Counted from the first letter of the stretch, positions 1 through 8,067 are shown. The stretch: DNA of 21,335 bases from an uncultured Lachnospiraceae bacterium (GCA_910587495.1 CAJUMT010000033.1:1-21335), one strand, 5' to 3'. The notes: generated by a model not told the origin, from the sequence alone. Numbers and translations are program-made.

Positions 1-109
1 AAATATATCAGATATATGGGTTTGGTTGTAAAACACATTCATGCGTTTGTCGTGAGCTATTAGGCTGAACATAAAGACTGGCCTCTTTTATACTATATTG
101 GTATCATGC

Positions 110-129
110 ATTGTCCAAAATTGTCCAAA
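110..129. repeat. Tandem 10-bp direct repeat
   Basis: ATTGTCCAAA occurs twice head to tail, at 110-119 and 120-129, upstream of the repressor promoter. Positions 1-144 otherwise hold no gene that I can support. The pair could be an activator site, but this is unknown. Confidence 0.5.
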
Positions 130-144
130 TTTTTGAAAAGATTC

Positions 145-198
145 TTGACAAATGCGTCTACACAATGTAGTCTGTATATAAGACTACATTGTGTAGAC
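145..198 (+). promoter_or_regulatory. Promoter and double BlaI-type operator
   Basis: A consensus -35 TTGACA lies at 145-150; 17 bp later is a weak -10, TAGTCT (168-173). An 18-bp arm at 156-173 is repeated as a perfect inverted copy at 181-198, around the 7-nt centre GTATATA. Each arm contains its own smaller dyad (CTACA-N3-TGTAG), close to the TACA...TGTA sites bound by BlaI/MecI dimers. One site covers the -10 and the other covers the expected transcript start and reaches the ribosome binding site. The layout fits autorepression by the BlaI-like protein encoded directly downstream. Confidence 0.85.
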
Positions 199-212
199 AG
201 GAGGCTGTACTT

Positions 213-572
213 ATGGCAGAAATTCAATTAGGAGCTGTAGAGGCTCGTTTTGCGGACATCATCTGGGAGAGGGAGCCCGTGACATCCGCTGAACTCACAA
301 AACTGGCCGCGGCAAAACTCACCTGGAAACGGACAACAACACACACGGTACTACGTCGGCTCTGCGACAAAGGCCTGTTCCAAAACAATAACGGCACAGT
401 GACTTCTCTTATATCCCGGCAGGAGTTCTATGCCCGCCATAGCAAAAAGTATGTGGATGAGACTTTTGCGGGTTCACTCCCCGCTTTTCTTGCCGCATTT
501 ACCAGCGAAAAGAAGCTGACAGCCGAGGAAATTACCGAAATACATGAACTGATCGACAAGGCAGGTGAATAA
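213..572 (+). CDS. BlaI/MecI-family transcriptional repressor
   Basis: This 119-residue protein has the size and layout of BlaI/MecI/CopY-type repressors: an N-terminal winged helix (about residues 5-75, with a TTHTVLRRLCDKGL recognition-helix region) followed by a short helical dimerisation tail. In the family, the dimer represses its own operon until the partner membrane protease triggers its cleavage. ATG 213 is chosen because AGGAGG (199-204) sits 8 nt upstream; a TTG at 189 in the same frame lies inside the operator and has no ribosome binding site. The protease gene starts 1 nt after the stop codon, so the two are one operon. The regulated targets may be only this operon. Whether beta-lactams are the signal cannot be told, because the partner lacks a recognisable penicillin-binding domain. 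Confidence 0.9.
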   Translation: MAEIQLGAVEARFADIIWEREPVTSAELTKLAAAKLTWKRTTTHTVLRRLCDKGLFQNNNGTVTSLISRQEFYARHSKKYVDETFAGSLPAFLAAFTSEKKLTAEEITEIHELIDKAGE

Positions 573-573
573 T

Positions 574-2457
574 ATGGGTGATATATTCCTGAAAATCCTG
601 AATATGAGCATTGCCGCAAACTGGATGATTCTAGCAGTAGTGCTGCTGCGGTTCGTGCTGAAAAAAGCGCCAAAATGGATTGCCGTCCTTTTATGGGGCA
701 TTGTCGCCCTGCGGTTGGTGATTCCCTTTTCTTTCGAAAGTGCATTAAGCCTGGTTCCCAGCGCCGAAACTTTCAGTGCCCATAACATCCAGTATGAAAC
801 GCCTGCCATCAAAAGCGGTATCCCCGCCATTAACAATGCCGTCAATCCCATCCTGGGCGAGGCCTTCGCGCCGAATCCGGCTGCCAGCGTCAACCCGCTA
901 TATGTCTGGATGTTTATTGTGTCGGTAATCTGGCTCATTGGCATCATTGCAATGTTGCTATATGCCGCAATCAGTTATGTACGGGTACGCCAAAGCGTTG
1001 CAGAAAGAGTACCCTATGAGGAAAACATCTTTCTGTGCGACTATGTGAAATCACCGTTTATCTTGGGGTTGGCCCGGCCCAAAATATATCTGCCTTCCAA
1101 TATAGATGGGATGGCCATGGAGATGGTCATTGTCCATGAAAAGGCGCATCTGGCGAGACGCGACCATTGGTGGAAACCGCTGGGCTTTCTGATTTTGGCA
1201 ATTCATTGGTTCAATCCCCTGTGCTGGATTGCCTATATGCTGCTTTGCCGGGATATTGAACTGGCCTGCGATGAAAAGGTCGTCCGGCAAATGGATTTAG
1301 ATGGGAAGAAGCAATATTCTACCGCCCTGTTAGAATGCAGTACCGGGCGGCGCCTGGTAACAATCTGCCCATTGGCCTTTGGAGAAATTGGAGTAAAAGA
1401 AAGGGTGAAAAACGTATTAAACTACAAAAGACCACCCTTTTGGGCCATTGTTGTATCTGTCATTGCCTGCGTGGCAGTGTCTGTGTGTTTTGCAACGGAT
1501 CCCAAACAGGCTCCAAGTGAAATTTCCACTAGCCAGAGTACATTTGAAGCCGAGAGTTTGGAAATCCATGATGGTTACAGCGATGCTGATGATGAAGGCA
1601 GCAATAATGGCGACCCATTGGACAATGCCATCTCCCAAGCCATTTTGAACCACTACGCCAGCGACAAACCGGACGGCCTGATCCATGTGGAGAGCCATGT
1701 ACTTCTGGCAAATGAAGGAACAAACAAAACGCCCGTCTCCGTGTCGGATCATGCAGCTTCAGAAGAGACCGTTTATCTCCTTGTTCTCCATCAAACATAC
1801 AGCTCCTACGGCAGTGCGCTGGAGGAAAAAGGCGGGAGCTATATCCCTGCCGCCATCACTTTCAATGTCAGTGAGTCGGGCGAGTACACCGCAAAAGAGT
1901 ATTGGGAACCCCGGGATGGAGCCTATTATGCGGACGATATCCGGGACAAATTCCCTGGCGCTTCCGCTGACGATGCCCTGAACAACCAGGCTTATGCCAA
2001 AGACTTGGAAGCAAAGTGTTACGGACAGGCTCTTAACTATTTGAGTAGTGCCGGAAGTTTAGATGCCAAAATTGCCGCATTGCTGGATACGATCTGTACG
2101 TCCCCCACCGCCGACAGTGCGCCGGGAGCATATATAAATGCCCACAAGGCGGAATATGACGAACTGCTGGGATACGGGGAATACACCCTCCGATACTGTT
2201 TCACCCGGTTCGAGGAGGGCAGAGGAACCGGGCTGGATGGCCACATCATGATGCAGGCGTGCGAAGATATTGCAGCCGGCTGGGGCGAAGAATCGTCTGT
2301 TTCCAGCCAGTCTACGAACGGCGTGCCTACCGGGCAAATGTGGTATGGCACATTCAAAAACAGTGCGCTAAATTTAATGGAACAATATGCAAAAGCTGAG
2401 CTTGAGAAGTACTATCCGGCATCCTATCTGCTGCTCAGTATGCTTGGGGAAGTATAG
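574..2457 (+). CDS. M56-family (BlaR1/MecR1-type) membrane metalloprotease, signal transducer
   Basis: This 627-residue protein has the BlaR1 core: N-terminal membrane segments (about residues 5-60 and 104-130), then a cytoplasmic zinc-protease region with HEKAH at residues 188-192 and the downstream ELACDE motif (E229, likely third zinc ligand). A last membrane helix follows at about 289-309. In the family, ligand sensing outside activates the protease, which inactivates the BlaI partner. The roughly 315-residue extracellular C-terminus is not the penicillin-binding fold of true BlaR1: I see no SxxK-SxN-KTG set, and I do not recognise it. It starts with an acidic low-complexity linker. ATG 574 is preferred, with AGGTGA 5 nt upstream; GTG 565 is an alternative. 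The signal sensed is unknown. Confidence 0.87.
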   Translation: MGDIFLKILNMSIAANWMILAVVLLRFVLKKAPKWIAVLLWGIVALRLVIPFSFESALSLVPSAETFSAHNIQYETPAIKSGIPAINNAVNPILGEAFAPNPAASVNPLYVWMFIVSVIWLIGIIAMLLYAAISYVRVRQSVAERVPYEENIFLCDYVKSPFILGLARPKIYLPSNIDGMAMEMVIVHEKAHLARRDHWWKPLGFLILAIHWFNPLCWIAYMLLCRDIELACDEKVVRQMDLDGKKQYSTALLECSTGRRLVTICPLAFGEIGVKERVKNVLNYKRPPFWAIVVSVIACVAVSVCFATDPKQAPSEISTSQSTFEAESLEIHDGYSDADDEGSNNGDPLDNAISQAILNHYASDKPDGLIHVESHVLLANEGTNKTPVSVSDHAASEETVYLLVLHQTYSSYGSALEEKGGSYIPAAITFNVSESGEYTAKEYWEPRDGAYYADDIRDKFPGASADDALNNQAYAKDLEAKCYGQALNYLSSAGSLDAKIAALLDTICTSPTADSAPGAYINAHKAEYDELLGYGEYTLRYCFTRFEEGRGTGLDGHIMMQACEDIAAGWGEESSVSSQSTNGVPTGQMWYGTFKNSALNLMEQYAKAELEKYYPASYLLLSMLGEV

Positions 2458-2498
2458 ATACCTCAAAACGCAAAGAGCCTCTCTCCCGTACCCCAAAT

Positions 2499-2565
2499 GA
2501 GCGGCGCGGAAAATTTCTGGTTTTCCGCGCCGCCCATTTTTTGTAATTATATTCTGACTTTTTCT
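2499..2565. repeat. 67-bp direct repeat, copy 1
   Basis: These 67 bases are identical to 3655-3721. Homology ends abruptly on both sides. The unit contains a GC-rich hairpin and a T-tract. The two copies bracket the broken Rpn-family gene. Confidence 0.95.
2501..2542 (+). terminator. Rho-independent terminator of the BlaI/BlaR1-type operon
   Basis: A perfect 13-bp stem (GCGGCGCGGAAAA at 2501-2513, complement at 2521-2533) with a 7-nt loop is followed by a run of T on the plus strand. It lies 43 nt after the protease stop codon. The T-tract exists only in the plus direction. Confidence 0.9.
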
Positions 2566-2662
2566 TTCAGCTAATTCATCCCATGCCTCATCAAACCAAA
2601 TTTCCACTTTCAGATGCCTATAGTCCACGCACATCATAAACGCCATACGTTTAAATTGTATT

Positions 2663-3501
2663 TCAAGTTGATTGTCCTGGCAGGCCCAGCCACTCTTTCA
2701 CTGTTTCCACTGCATAACCTACCCCTTCCGCAATTGTCTCTACTTTAACTCCCAGATTATAGAAATTCCTCGCACTTTCCTGAGCCTTTTTCAACTCACC
2801 TTTTTGTTCCGACTCTATCCTCATCTCCTGAATAGCCTGGCACACGTCAATTTTCCCTTCTTTCTTATCATATTTCAATCCAGTGTTTGTAATTACTTCA
2901 ATAACATCAACCGCCCTGCGTTCCATCTCCCGGAACCGTTTTTCATGGTTCTTCAGTACTTCTTGCAACCGATCTTTATTTTTAGAATATTTGATAAAAA
3001 GCATAACCTCCCGCAAATTGGATCGAAACCTTAAGATTTCTTTTTCCGTCATTAAAGCCGGCGCGATCAAACGTACATGGTAATTATCCATGCAGGACAG
3101 GATTCCAGGATCTGCCACATCCATCATGTCAAACAAACTCAACGGACCATCCCATTCCTCACTGCCAAAATAAACTGTCAGGGTCACAGATGGAATCAGC
3201 CTGTCCTCTTTCCAAAATCCACTTAAAAATTCGCCGGAATTTGGTTTTTTCCCCTTTTCTTTTATGTCTTTCAGGGCTTTCTTATGCGCTTTTGCCGCCT
3301 TTTCCACCTGCCCTGCATACTCCAGGGCATCATACAGATTATTCCTCACAGCCATTGCATAATGAATCTCTGCCTGGTTCTACGCTCCGTCAGCTGCTCC
3401 GGAAAAATCACCTGTCGTCCCTCATAAATATAATAGTTAAATATATCTGCAAACACCTCTGCATCCGATATAAAATCTTTTGTAATTGTATCTGCTTTCA
3501 A
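2663..3501 (-). pseudogene. Rpn / PD-(D/E)XK nuclease family 'transposase', disrupted
   Basis: The intact 3' part (2663-3355 plus a few codons upstream) resembles the Rpn/YhgA-like (Transposase_31, TIGR01784-type) family: an AEIHYAM...RNNLYDALEYA stretch, then VTLTVYFGSEEWDGP, and a helical C-terminus ending VKEWLGLP. Translating further upstream on the minus strand, an N-terminal piece (KADTITKDF...VFADIFNYYIYEGRQVIFPEQLTER) is found in another frame, starting at a TTG at 3501. The frames meet near 3380, where an in-frame TAG precedes the NQAEIHYAM sequence. Family members normally carry several dozen more residues between these segments, including catalytic positions, so an internal deletion with frameshift is inferred. 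Its promoter survives. The family is linked to RecA-independent recombination and is often found as decaying copies in Lachnospiraceae. Confidence 0.8.
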
Positions 3502-3538
3502 CAGCCACTACCGCCTTTCCAGCCTCTATGGTAACTCT

Positions 3539-3567
3539 ATTATATCAGAGAAACCTTCCTTCCTCAA
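3539..3567 (-). promoter_or_regulatory. Promoter of the disrupted Rpn-family gene
   Basis: On the minus strand TTGAGG (3562-3567) and an extended TG-A-TATAAT -10 (3539-3544) are separated by 17 bp. The promoter lies about 40 nt upstream of the first surviving codon, behind a GGAAAGGCGG ribosome-binding stretch. Confidence 0.65.
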
Positions 3568-3572
3568 GCGTT

Positions 3573-3596
3573 ATTTTTTCTAAAATCAGAAAAAAT
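3573..3596. repeat. AT-rich 9-bp inverted repeat
   Basis: ATTTTTTCT (3573-3581) and its exact complement (3588-3596) enclose a 6-nt loop, between the Rpn promoter and the second 67-bp repeat. It may be a weak hairpin; no function is assigned. Confidence 0.45.
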
Positions 3597-3654
3597 ATTA
3601 CAAGCCTTTACTATAAGTATGAAATTATCAAAGTGAAATTCTTATCAAGCATCC

Positions 3655-3721
3655 GAGCGGCGCGGAAAATTTCTGGTTTTCCGCGCCGCCCATTTTTTGT
3701 AATTATATTCTGACTTTTTCT
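3655..3721. repeat. 67-bp direct repeat, copy 2 (terminator-like)
   Basis: This is an exact second copy of the sequence at 2499-2565, including the 13-bp GC-rich stem and the plus-strand T-tract. No plus-strand gene precedes it, and the ABC operon converges on it from the other strand without a T-tract in its own direction. It therefore looks like a duplicated terminator rather than one that evolved here. Confidence 0.95.
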
Positions 3722-3760
3722 CTTATCTTGTACGCCTCTCATAAGCCTGCATGATACAAC

Positions 3761-4609
3761 TTATTCAAGATTCAGTTTTGTAGACAATATCCTTTCTGTA
3801 ATCACATGGTATACAATGATTTCCACCGCCGTATATAAAATCATAACCAACAGATAGATAAGCCCCATGACTTCCGAACTGTGGTTCATATAAAACCACC
3901 AGTTATAACTCCAGGAATTAGGCAGAATCCAGCTGGTAACGGATGCGACTATACTTGTGGCTACAGACACCGCGATGGAAATTCCTACATAGGATACACA
4001 GGCTCCCAGCACTCTGTGCCCTTCAAAAAGCTGTCCCAGCGCCATAGCCGCATAGACATGATAGATGCTCTGGGCAACACTTAAAATAAACAGGAACAAA
4101 CACAGCGCCAGATTGAACATAAAAACAGGCCCCATCTCAAAAAGTTCTTTGGTCAGCAGCTTCCATACATCCGCCAGCGTATTAAGAATCACCTCTTCAG
4201 AGAAAAGCGCCAGCACCAGGCAGGAGAATACCGCGTCCGCCCCGCTGATGCAGGTCACAAATGTGGCGCTTAACCCTTTGGCAGTAATCAGTTCCCAGGT
4301 CTCCACCGGAAGGGTAAACATCAGATATCCTTCTTCTTTTAAAAGCCCGTTCCAGAATCTCTGGATGACAAACATAATTGTCATAACCACAAGCCCTACA
4401 ATGACGCCGAAGAACAAGAGTCCCATCACCATAGTCACAATCCCATTTCTTGCCACCGCAAGACTTCCCGCAGGCGACAGTCTGGACGTCGTTATGATTC
4501 CCCGCATGGACAGGCTTAGCATCATGGCGATGACCGGTGTCAGCACCCACATAGGAATAAACGTCTTGGACATGGATTTAATATCATATTTGATTAGTTT
4601 TCCCAGCAT
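3761..4609 (-). CDS. ABC transporter permease, ABC-2-like
   Basis: This is a hydrophobic 282-residue protein with about six membrane helices (at roughly residues 17-37, 57-85, 108-140, 158-185, 195-225 and 245-270), no signal peptide and no recognisable catalytic motif. It is the membrane partner of the ATPase encoded just upstream: the ATPase stop and this ATG share one base (TAATG), and GGAGGTGA sits about 9 nt upstream. A GTG two codons earlier is less likely. In YtrA-type operons such permeases belong to exporters that respond to cell-envelope stress or peptide antibiotics; the substrate here cannot be read from the sequence. No convincing minus-strand terminator follows. Confidence 0.8.
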   Translation of the reverse strand: MLGKLIKYDIKSMSKTFIPMWVLTPVIAMMLSLSMRGIITTSRLSPAGSLAVARNGIVTMVMGLLFFGVIVGLVVMTIMFVIQRFWNGLLKEEGYLMFTLPVETWELITAKGLSATFVTCISGADAVFSCLVLALFSEEVILNTLADVWKLLTKELFEMGPVFMFNLALCLFLFILSVAQSIYHVYAAMALGQLFEGHRVLGACVSYVGISIAVSVATSIVASVTSWILPNSWSYNWWFYMNHSSEVMGLIYLLVMILYTAVEIIVYHVITERILSTKLNLE

Positions 4610-5334
4610 TACCACTCACCTCCTCCGTATGGGATGGTCCGAAATACTTCCCGGAACAATTCGTCTACAGATTTTCCTTCTTTTTCACGGATATCGTCCA
4701 CCAGCTCCTGGCGCACCACCTGGCCGTTCTGAATAAATACCACTTCATCCAGCACCCGCTCCACATCCGAGATCAGATGGGTGGATATAAGCACCGTGCC
4801 GTCCTGATTATAATTATTAAGTATGGTACTTAAAATAAAATCCCGGGCTGCCGGGTCAACGCCTGCGATGGGTTCGTCCAGCAAGTACAATTTTGCTCTC
4901 CGGCTCATGACGAGAATGAGCTGCACTTTCTCCTTGGTTCCTTTGGAGAGCGTCTTCATTTTAAGGTTCGTATCGATCAGCAGGGTCTTGCACATCTGTT
5001 CCGCCCGATCCCGGTCAAAATCCATATAAAAGTCTCCGAAAAAGTCAAACAGATCGCTCACTTTCATCCATCCCGCGAAATATGGCTTATCCGGCAAATA
5101 GCTGATGATCGACTTGGTATATGTTCCGGGCGCTTCTCCGTCCACCAGCACCGTACCGTGCTCCGAACAAAGAAGTCCGTTCAGCACTTTGATCAAAGTG
5201 GTCTTGCCGGAACCGTTCGGCCCTAAAAGACCGACGATCTTTCCGCTCTCCAACGTAAGATTAAGTCCTCTTAGCGCCTCCTTTTTCCCATAGCGCTTCC
5301 ATACATCCTGACACTGTATCAATGATCCTCCCAT
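4609..5334 (-). CDS. ABC transporter ATP-binding protein
   Basis: This 241-residue single nucleotide-binding domain has Walker A GPNGSGKTT at residues 38-46, the variant signature LSKGTKEKV typical of YtrB/EcsA-like exporters, Walker B LYLLDEP ending at D153-E154, and the switch histidine in STHLISDVE. It hydrolyses ATP to drive the adjacent permease. The ATG follows the regulator's TAG with no gap, and AGGAGGG lies inside the regulator's last codons, so translation is likely coupled. The order regulator-ATPase-permease is the usual ytrA-like arrangement. Confidence 0.93.
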   Translation of the reverse strand: MGGSLIQCQDVWKRYGKKEALRGLNLTLESGKIVGLLGPNGSGKTTLIKVLNGLLCSEHGTVLVDGEAPGTYTKSIISYLPDKPYFAGWMKVSDLFDFFGDFYMDFDRDRAEQMCKTLLIDTNLKMKTLSKGTKEKVQLILVMSRRAKLYLLDEPIAGVDPAARDFILSTILNNYNQDGTVLISTHLISDVERVLDEVVFIQNGQVVRQELVDDIREKEGKSVDELFREVFRTIPYGGGEW

Positions 5335-5694
5335 CTATCCTTCCCTCCTCTTTAACAATTCCATAGCCTGCCCTTTCGTATAGCCAAGTTCTGCGGCTGA
5401 ATCAAAAAATCGTTCAATAATGCCTTCGGCCAGGGATGCCCGCATGCCCTCCAGTATAACCTGGTCTTCCGTCACTGTCCGTCCCATAGTTCGGTTGGTC
5501 ACCGTAAGACCGGCGCTGTCTAAAGCTGCCAGGGCTCTTTGCATCGTATTGGGATTCACTCCCGCCTCGGCCGCCAGATCCCGTACGCTGGGAAGTTTTT
5601 CTCCCGCATGGTACCATCCGGCCAGAATTTTTCTTGTAAGCTGTTCCTGAAGCTGTATCCATATAGGACGATTATCATCCAGTTTCCATTCCAT
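5335..5694 (-). CDS. GntR-family regulator, YtrA subfamily
   Basis: This 119-residue protein has an N-terminal GntR winged helix (PIWIQLQEQLTRKILAGW, then GEKLPSVRDLAAEAGVNPNTMQRALAALDSAGL at about residues 10-65) and only a short helical tail. This small form is characteristic of the YtrA subfamily, which normally represses a linked ABC transporter operon. The start has AAAGGAG about 7 nt upstream. It is the first gene of the operon and its promoter overlaps a palindrome of the expected kind, so autoregulation is likely. The inducer is unknown; cell-wall-active compounds are the known inducers of B. subtilis ytrA. Confidence 0.92.
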   Translation of the reverse strand: MEWKLDDNRPIWIQLQEQLTRKILAGWYHAGEKLPSVRDLAAEAGVNPNTMQRALAALDSAGLTVTNRTMGRTVTEDQVILEGMRASLAEGIIERFFDSAAELGYTKGQAMELLKRREG

Positions 5695-5722
5695 CTGCCC
5701 GCTCCTTTCCTCGCTGTGTTGC

Positions 5723-5771
5723 TGTATTACTGATTTAATACAATAATATTACACTTTTCTTCGGATGTCAA
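5723..5771 (-). promoter_or_regulatory. Promoter and GntR/YtrA-type operator
   Basis: On the minus strand TTGACA (5766-5771) and TATTAT (5743-5748) are separated by 17 bp. Immediately after the -10 is a perfect inverted repeat, TGTATTA-N6-TAATACA (5723-5742), covering the transcript start. That position suits repression by the GntR protein encoded next. Confidence 0.85.
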
Positions 5772-5782
5772 CCCTTTTTCAC

Positions 5783-5813
5783 AAAAAATAAGAAGGCTTA
5801 AAAAAGCCCTCCT
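5783..5813 (-). terminator. Terminator of feoAB
   Basis: On the minus strand AGGAGGGCTT (5804-5813) pairs with AAGCCTTCTT (5790-5799) over a short loop with two G-U pairs, and is followed by six T (5783-5788). The hairpin includes the feoB stop codon and ends just upstream of the GntR promoter. Confidence 0.8.
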
Positions 5814-7849
5814 ATTTGAAAAATCACAAAGGATACAATCCACGCCGTCGCGATCTGGAATGCTGCCATGGCGCCTGTCCATCTCCAGCTTCCTGTCTCT
5901 CTCTTGATTGTGGCTACCGCCGCCATACAAGGCACATAGAGCAGACAGAACACCATGAGCACATAGGCGTTTCGTGCTCCAAATCCCATACTTTCAAGTA
6001 AAGCGGACAGATTGGACATTCCTGCCTGGGTCGTCACATTTCCGAGTCCGAACAGCACCGTACAGCTGGATACCACCACTTCCTTGGCCGCTATTCCCGA
6101 TATAAGAGCCAGAACAATCTGCCAGTAACCAAGACCGATGGGTGCAAAAACCGGTACCAGCATCTTTCCTATAATCGCGCCGAAACTTGCGTCCATATCC
6201 GCCGTAAATCCATACGGTCCCACATTCATGACCACCCACATGACAATGGATGCGAGAAATATGGTCGTTCCTGCCTTAGACAGATAATCTTTTACTTTCT
6301 CCCACACATATATACGGATCGTATGGGCGTTAGGCGTCTTGTATTCCGGAAGCTCTATAAGCAGCATACTGCTCTCGTTACTTTTGGCAAGGAACTTCAT
6401 CACATACGCCGCCAGAATCGCCACGCAAAGCCCCAGAACATACATGGAAAACGCCGCAATCATTGCCTTATCTCCGAAAAACAGGCTGGAAAACAATACA
6501 TAGACCGGAAGCCTGGCGCTGCAGGACATAAAAGGTGTGATTAATATGGTCTTCATCCGATCCGCACGGTTCTCCAGTACCCGGGACGCCATAACCGCCG
6601 GCACCGTACATCCGAAACCTAAAAGCATGGGCAGAAATGCCCGACCGGACAGACCGATCTTCCCCATAATACCGTCCATCACATAGGCCACTCTCGCCAT
6701 ATATCCGCTGTCCTCCAGAAAAGCCAGCGCCAAAAAAAGGATAAAAATATTCGGTAAAAAAGTCAAGATTCCGCCCACTCCGGCAATAATGCCGTCCGTA
6801 ATCAGGGATACCAGCATCTCATGTACCCCGACAGCTGTAAGTCCGCCTGCAGCCGCCTGCGTCATCCATTCCAGTGCCACTTCAAAGTATCCTTTCAGCC
6901 AGTCGCCTACCGTGAATGTCAGGAAAAACACACCCGCCATGATCAGCAAAAAGAGGGGCAGCCCCAGAATCGGATGGGTCAGAATCCTGTCCACATTATC
7001 TGTGGACTGGGCTTTTTTATTTTTGTTGACCACGCACTCCGCGATCACTTCCTCGACAAAGCCGAACTTCTGATTAATAATCTCTTTTTCGTAATCTTTA
7101 TCCAGGATCTTCGAAAAATCCATCGGATATTTTTCTTTTAATTCCTGATCGTTTTCCAGAATCTTGATGGCATGCCATCGGAAATTTTTGATATCCGAAT
7201 AGTTCTTTTTGAGAAGGTCCGCAATCTCGTCAATCTTATCTTCTATTTCATCCGAATATACCATGGCGTACATCTTATGGTGTTCTTCTGCCCCTTCATG
7301 ACGGCTGACTTCCGGATCATGGTGGTGGATGATCTTCTCTCCCTGGGCTTTATCTTTATGATGAGCCACCGTATGGATCAAGATCTCCAGACCGGTCTTT
7401 TTCCTGGCCGACACGGGCACACAGGGAATCCCCAGCATCTCCGGCAGGCGGTGCAGATCAATCTCCATCCCCCGCTCCTGTACGATATCCATCATATTCA
7501 GCGCCAGCACCACCGGCTTTCCAAGTTCTATTAACTGCAAGGTCAGATAGAGATTTCGCTCCAGAGCGGAGGCGTCCGCCACATCCACAATCACATCCAC
7601 ATCATCGCTTAATATGTACTGCCTGGTAACCGTCTCTTCCATTGTATAAGAGGTCAGGCTGTAAGTGCCGGGAAGATCTACCAACCGATAGTTTTCATCA
7701 TGAAAACGCATGGCGCCTTCTTTTTTCTCCACTGTCACGCCGGGCCAGTTGGCCACCTTCAGATTCGCGCCTGTATAGGCGTTAAAAAGCGTGGTCTTTC
7801 CGCAGTTGGGATTGCCCACAAATCCAATCGTAAGATCTTTTGTACTCAT
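5798..7849 (-). CDS. feoB: Ferrous iron transport protein B (FeoB)
   Basis: This 683-residue membrane GTPase imports Fe(II). The G domain has G1 GNPNCGKT at residues 12-19, the DLPG switch at 58-61, G4 NMMD at 118-121 and G5 SARKKTG. A GDI-like helical region follows, then the membrane part with two Gate regions containing GFGCTVPAVMASR...MSCSARLPVY and a later SSCTVLFG cysteine motif. A histidine-rich insert (8 His in residues 163-191) lies between the G domain and the GDI helices. The ATG overlaps the feoA stop (ATGA) and has GAGGTGG upstream. The protein works with FeoA; no feoC follows. Full length, no defect seen. Confidence 0.97.
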   Translation of the reverse strand: MSTKDLTIGFVGNPNCGKTTLFNAYTGANLKVANWPGVTVEKKEGAMRFHDENYRLVDLPGTYSLTSYTMEETVTRQYILSDDVDVIVDVADASALERNLYLTLQLIELGKPVVLALNMMDIVQERGMEIDLHRLPEMLGIPCVPVSARKKTGLEILIHTVAHHKDKAQGEKIIHHHDPEVSRHEGAEEHHKMYAMVYSDEIEDKIDEIADLLKKNYSDIKNFRWHAIKILENDQELKEKYPMDFSKILDKDYEKEIINQKFGFVEEVIAECVVNKNKKAQSTDNVDRILTHPILGLPLFLLIMAGVFFLTFTVGDWLKGYFEVALEWMTQAAAGGLTAVGVHEMLVSLITDGIIAGVGGILTFLPNIFILFLALAFLEDSGYMARVAYVMDGIMGKIGLSGRAFLPMLLGFGCTVPAVMASRVLENRADRMKTILITPFMSCSARLPVYVLFSSLFFGDKAMIAAFSMYVLGLCVAILAAYVMKFLAKSNESSMLLIELPEYKTPNAHTIRIYVWEKVKDYLSKAGTTIFLASIVMWVVMNVGPYGFTADMDASFGAIIGKMLVPVFAPIGLGYWQIVLALISGIAAKEVVVSSCTVLFGLGNVTTQAGMSNLSALLESMGFGARNAYVLMVFCLLYVPCMAAVATIKRETGSWRWTGAMAAFQIATAWIVSFVIFQIGGLF

Positions 7850-8067
7850 ATTTTTTCCACCTCTATGCGCTCTGTGATCGACTGTCCTACGGCAAAACGG
7901 GTTCCCCGTATCTTGATGACCATAGCTCCTTTTTTCTTTCGGTTCACCACAGTGACCGCCGTTCCTTCCAACATACCCAGCACTTCGAGCCGACGCTCGG
8001 TCTGTACAGGCAGATCCATTCTGACGACTCGAAAGGAGCCGCCTTTTTGTCCTTCGTATAATGTCAT
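7846..8067 (-). CDS. feoA: Ferrous iron transport protein A (FeoA)
   Basis: This 73-residue SH3-like cytoplasmic protein (MDLPVQTERRLEVLGMLEGTAVTVV..., ending ITERIEVEKI) has standard FeoA length and supports FeoB-mediated Fe(II) uptake. The ATG at 8067 has AAGGAAG about 6 nt upstream. Its stop overlaps the feoB start by four bases (ATGA), indicating coupled translation. Expression should be set by the Fur-type site directly upstream. Confidence 0.95.
   Translation of the reverse strand: MTLYEGQKGGSFRVVRMDLPVQTERRLEVLGMLEGTAVTVVNRKKKGAMVIKIRGTRFAVGQSITERIEVEKI

Noticed and set aside
474..947. 157-codon minus-strand frame across the BlaI/BlaR1-type gene junction
   Set aside because: Both plus-strand genes here are well supported, and the frame has no start signal or family resemblance.
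2374..2646. 90-codon minus-strand frame overlapping the protease end and repeat copy 1
   Set aside because: It runs through the terminator hairpin and the end of the protease gene. The first 30 codons look protein-like but no family was recognised and it has no good ribosome binding site.
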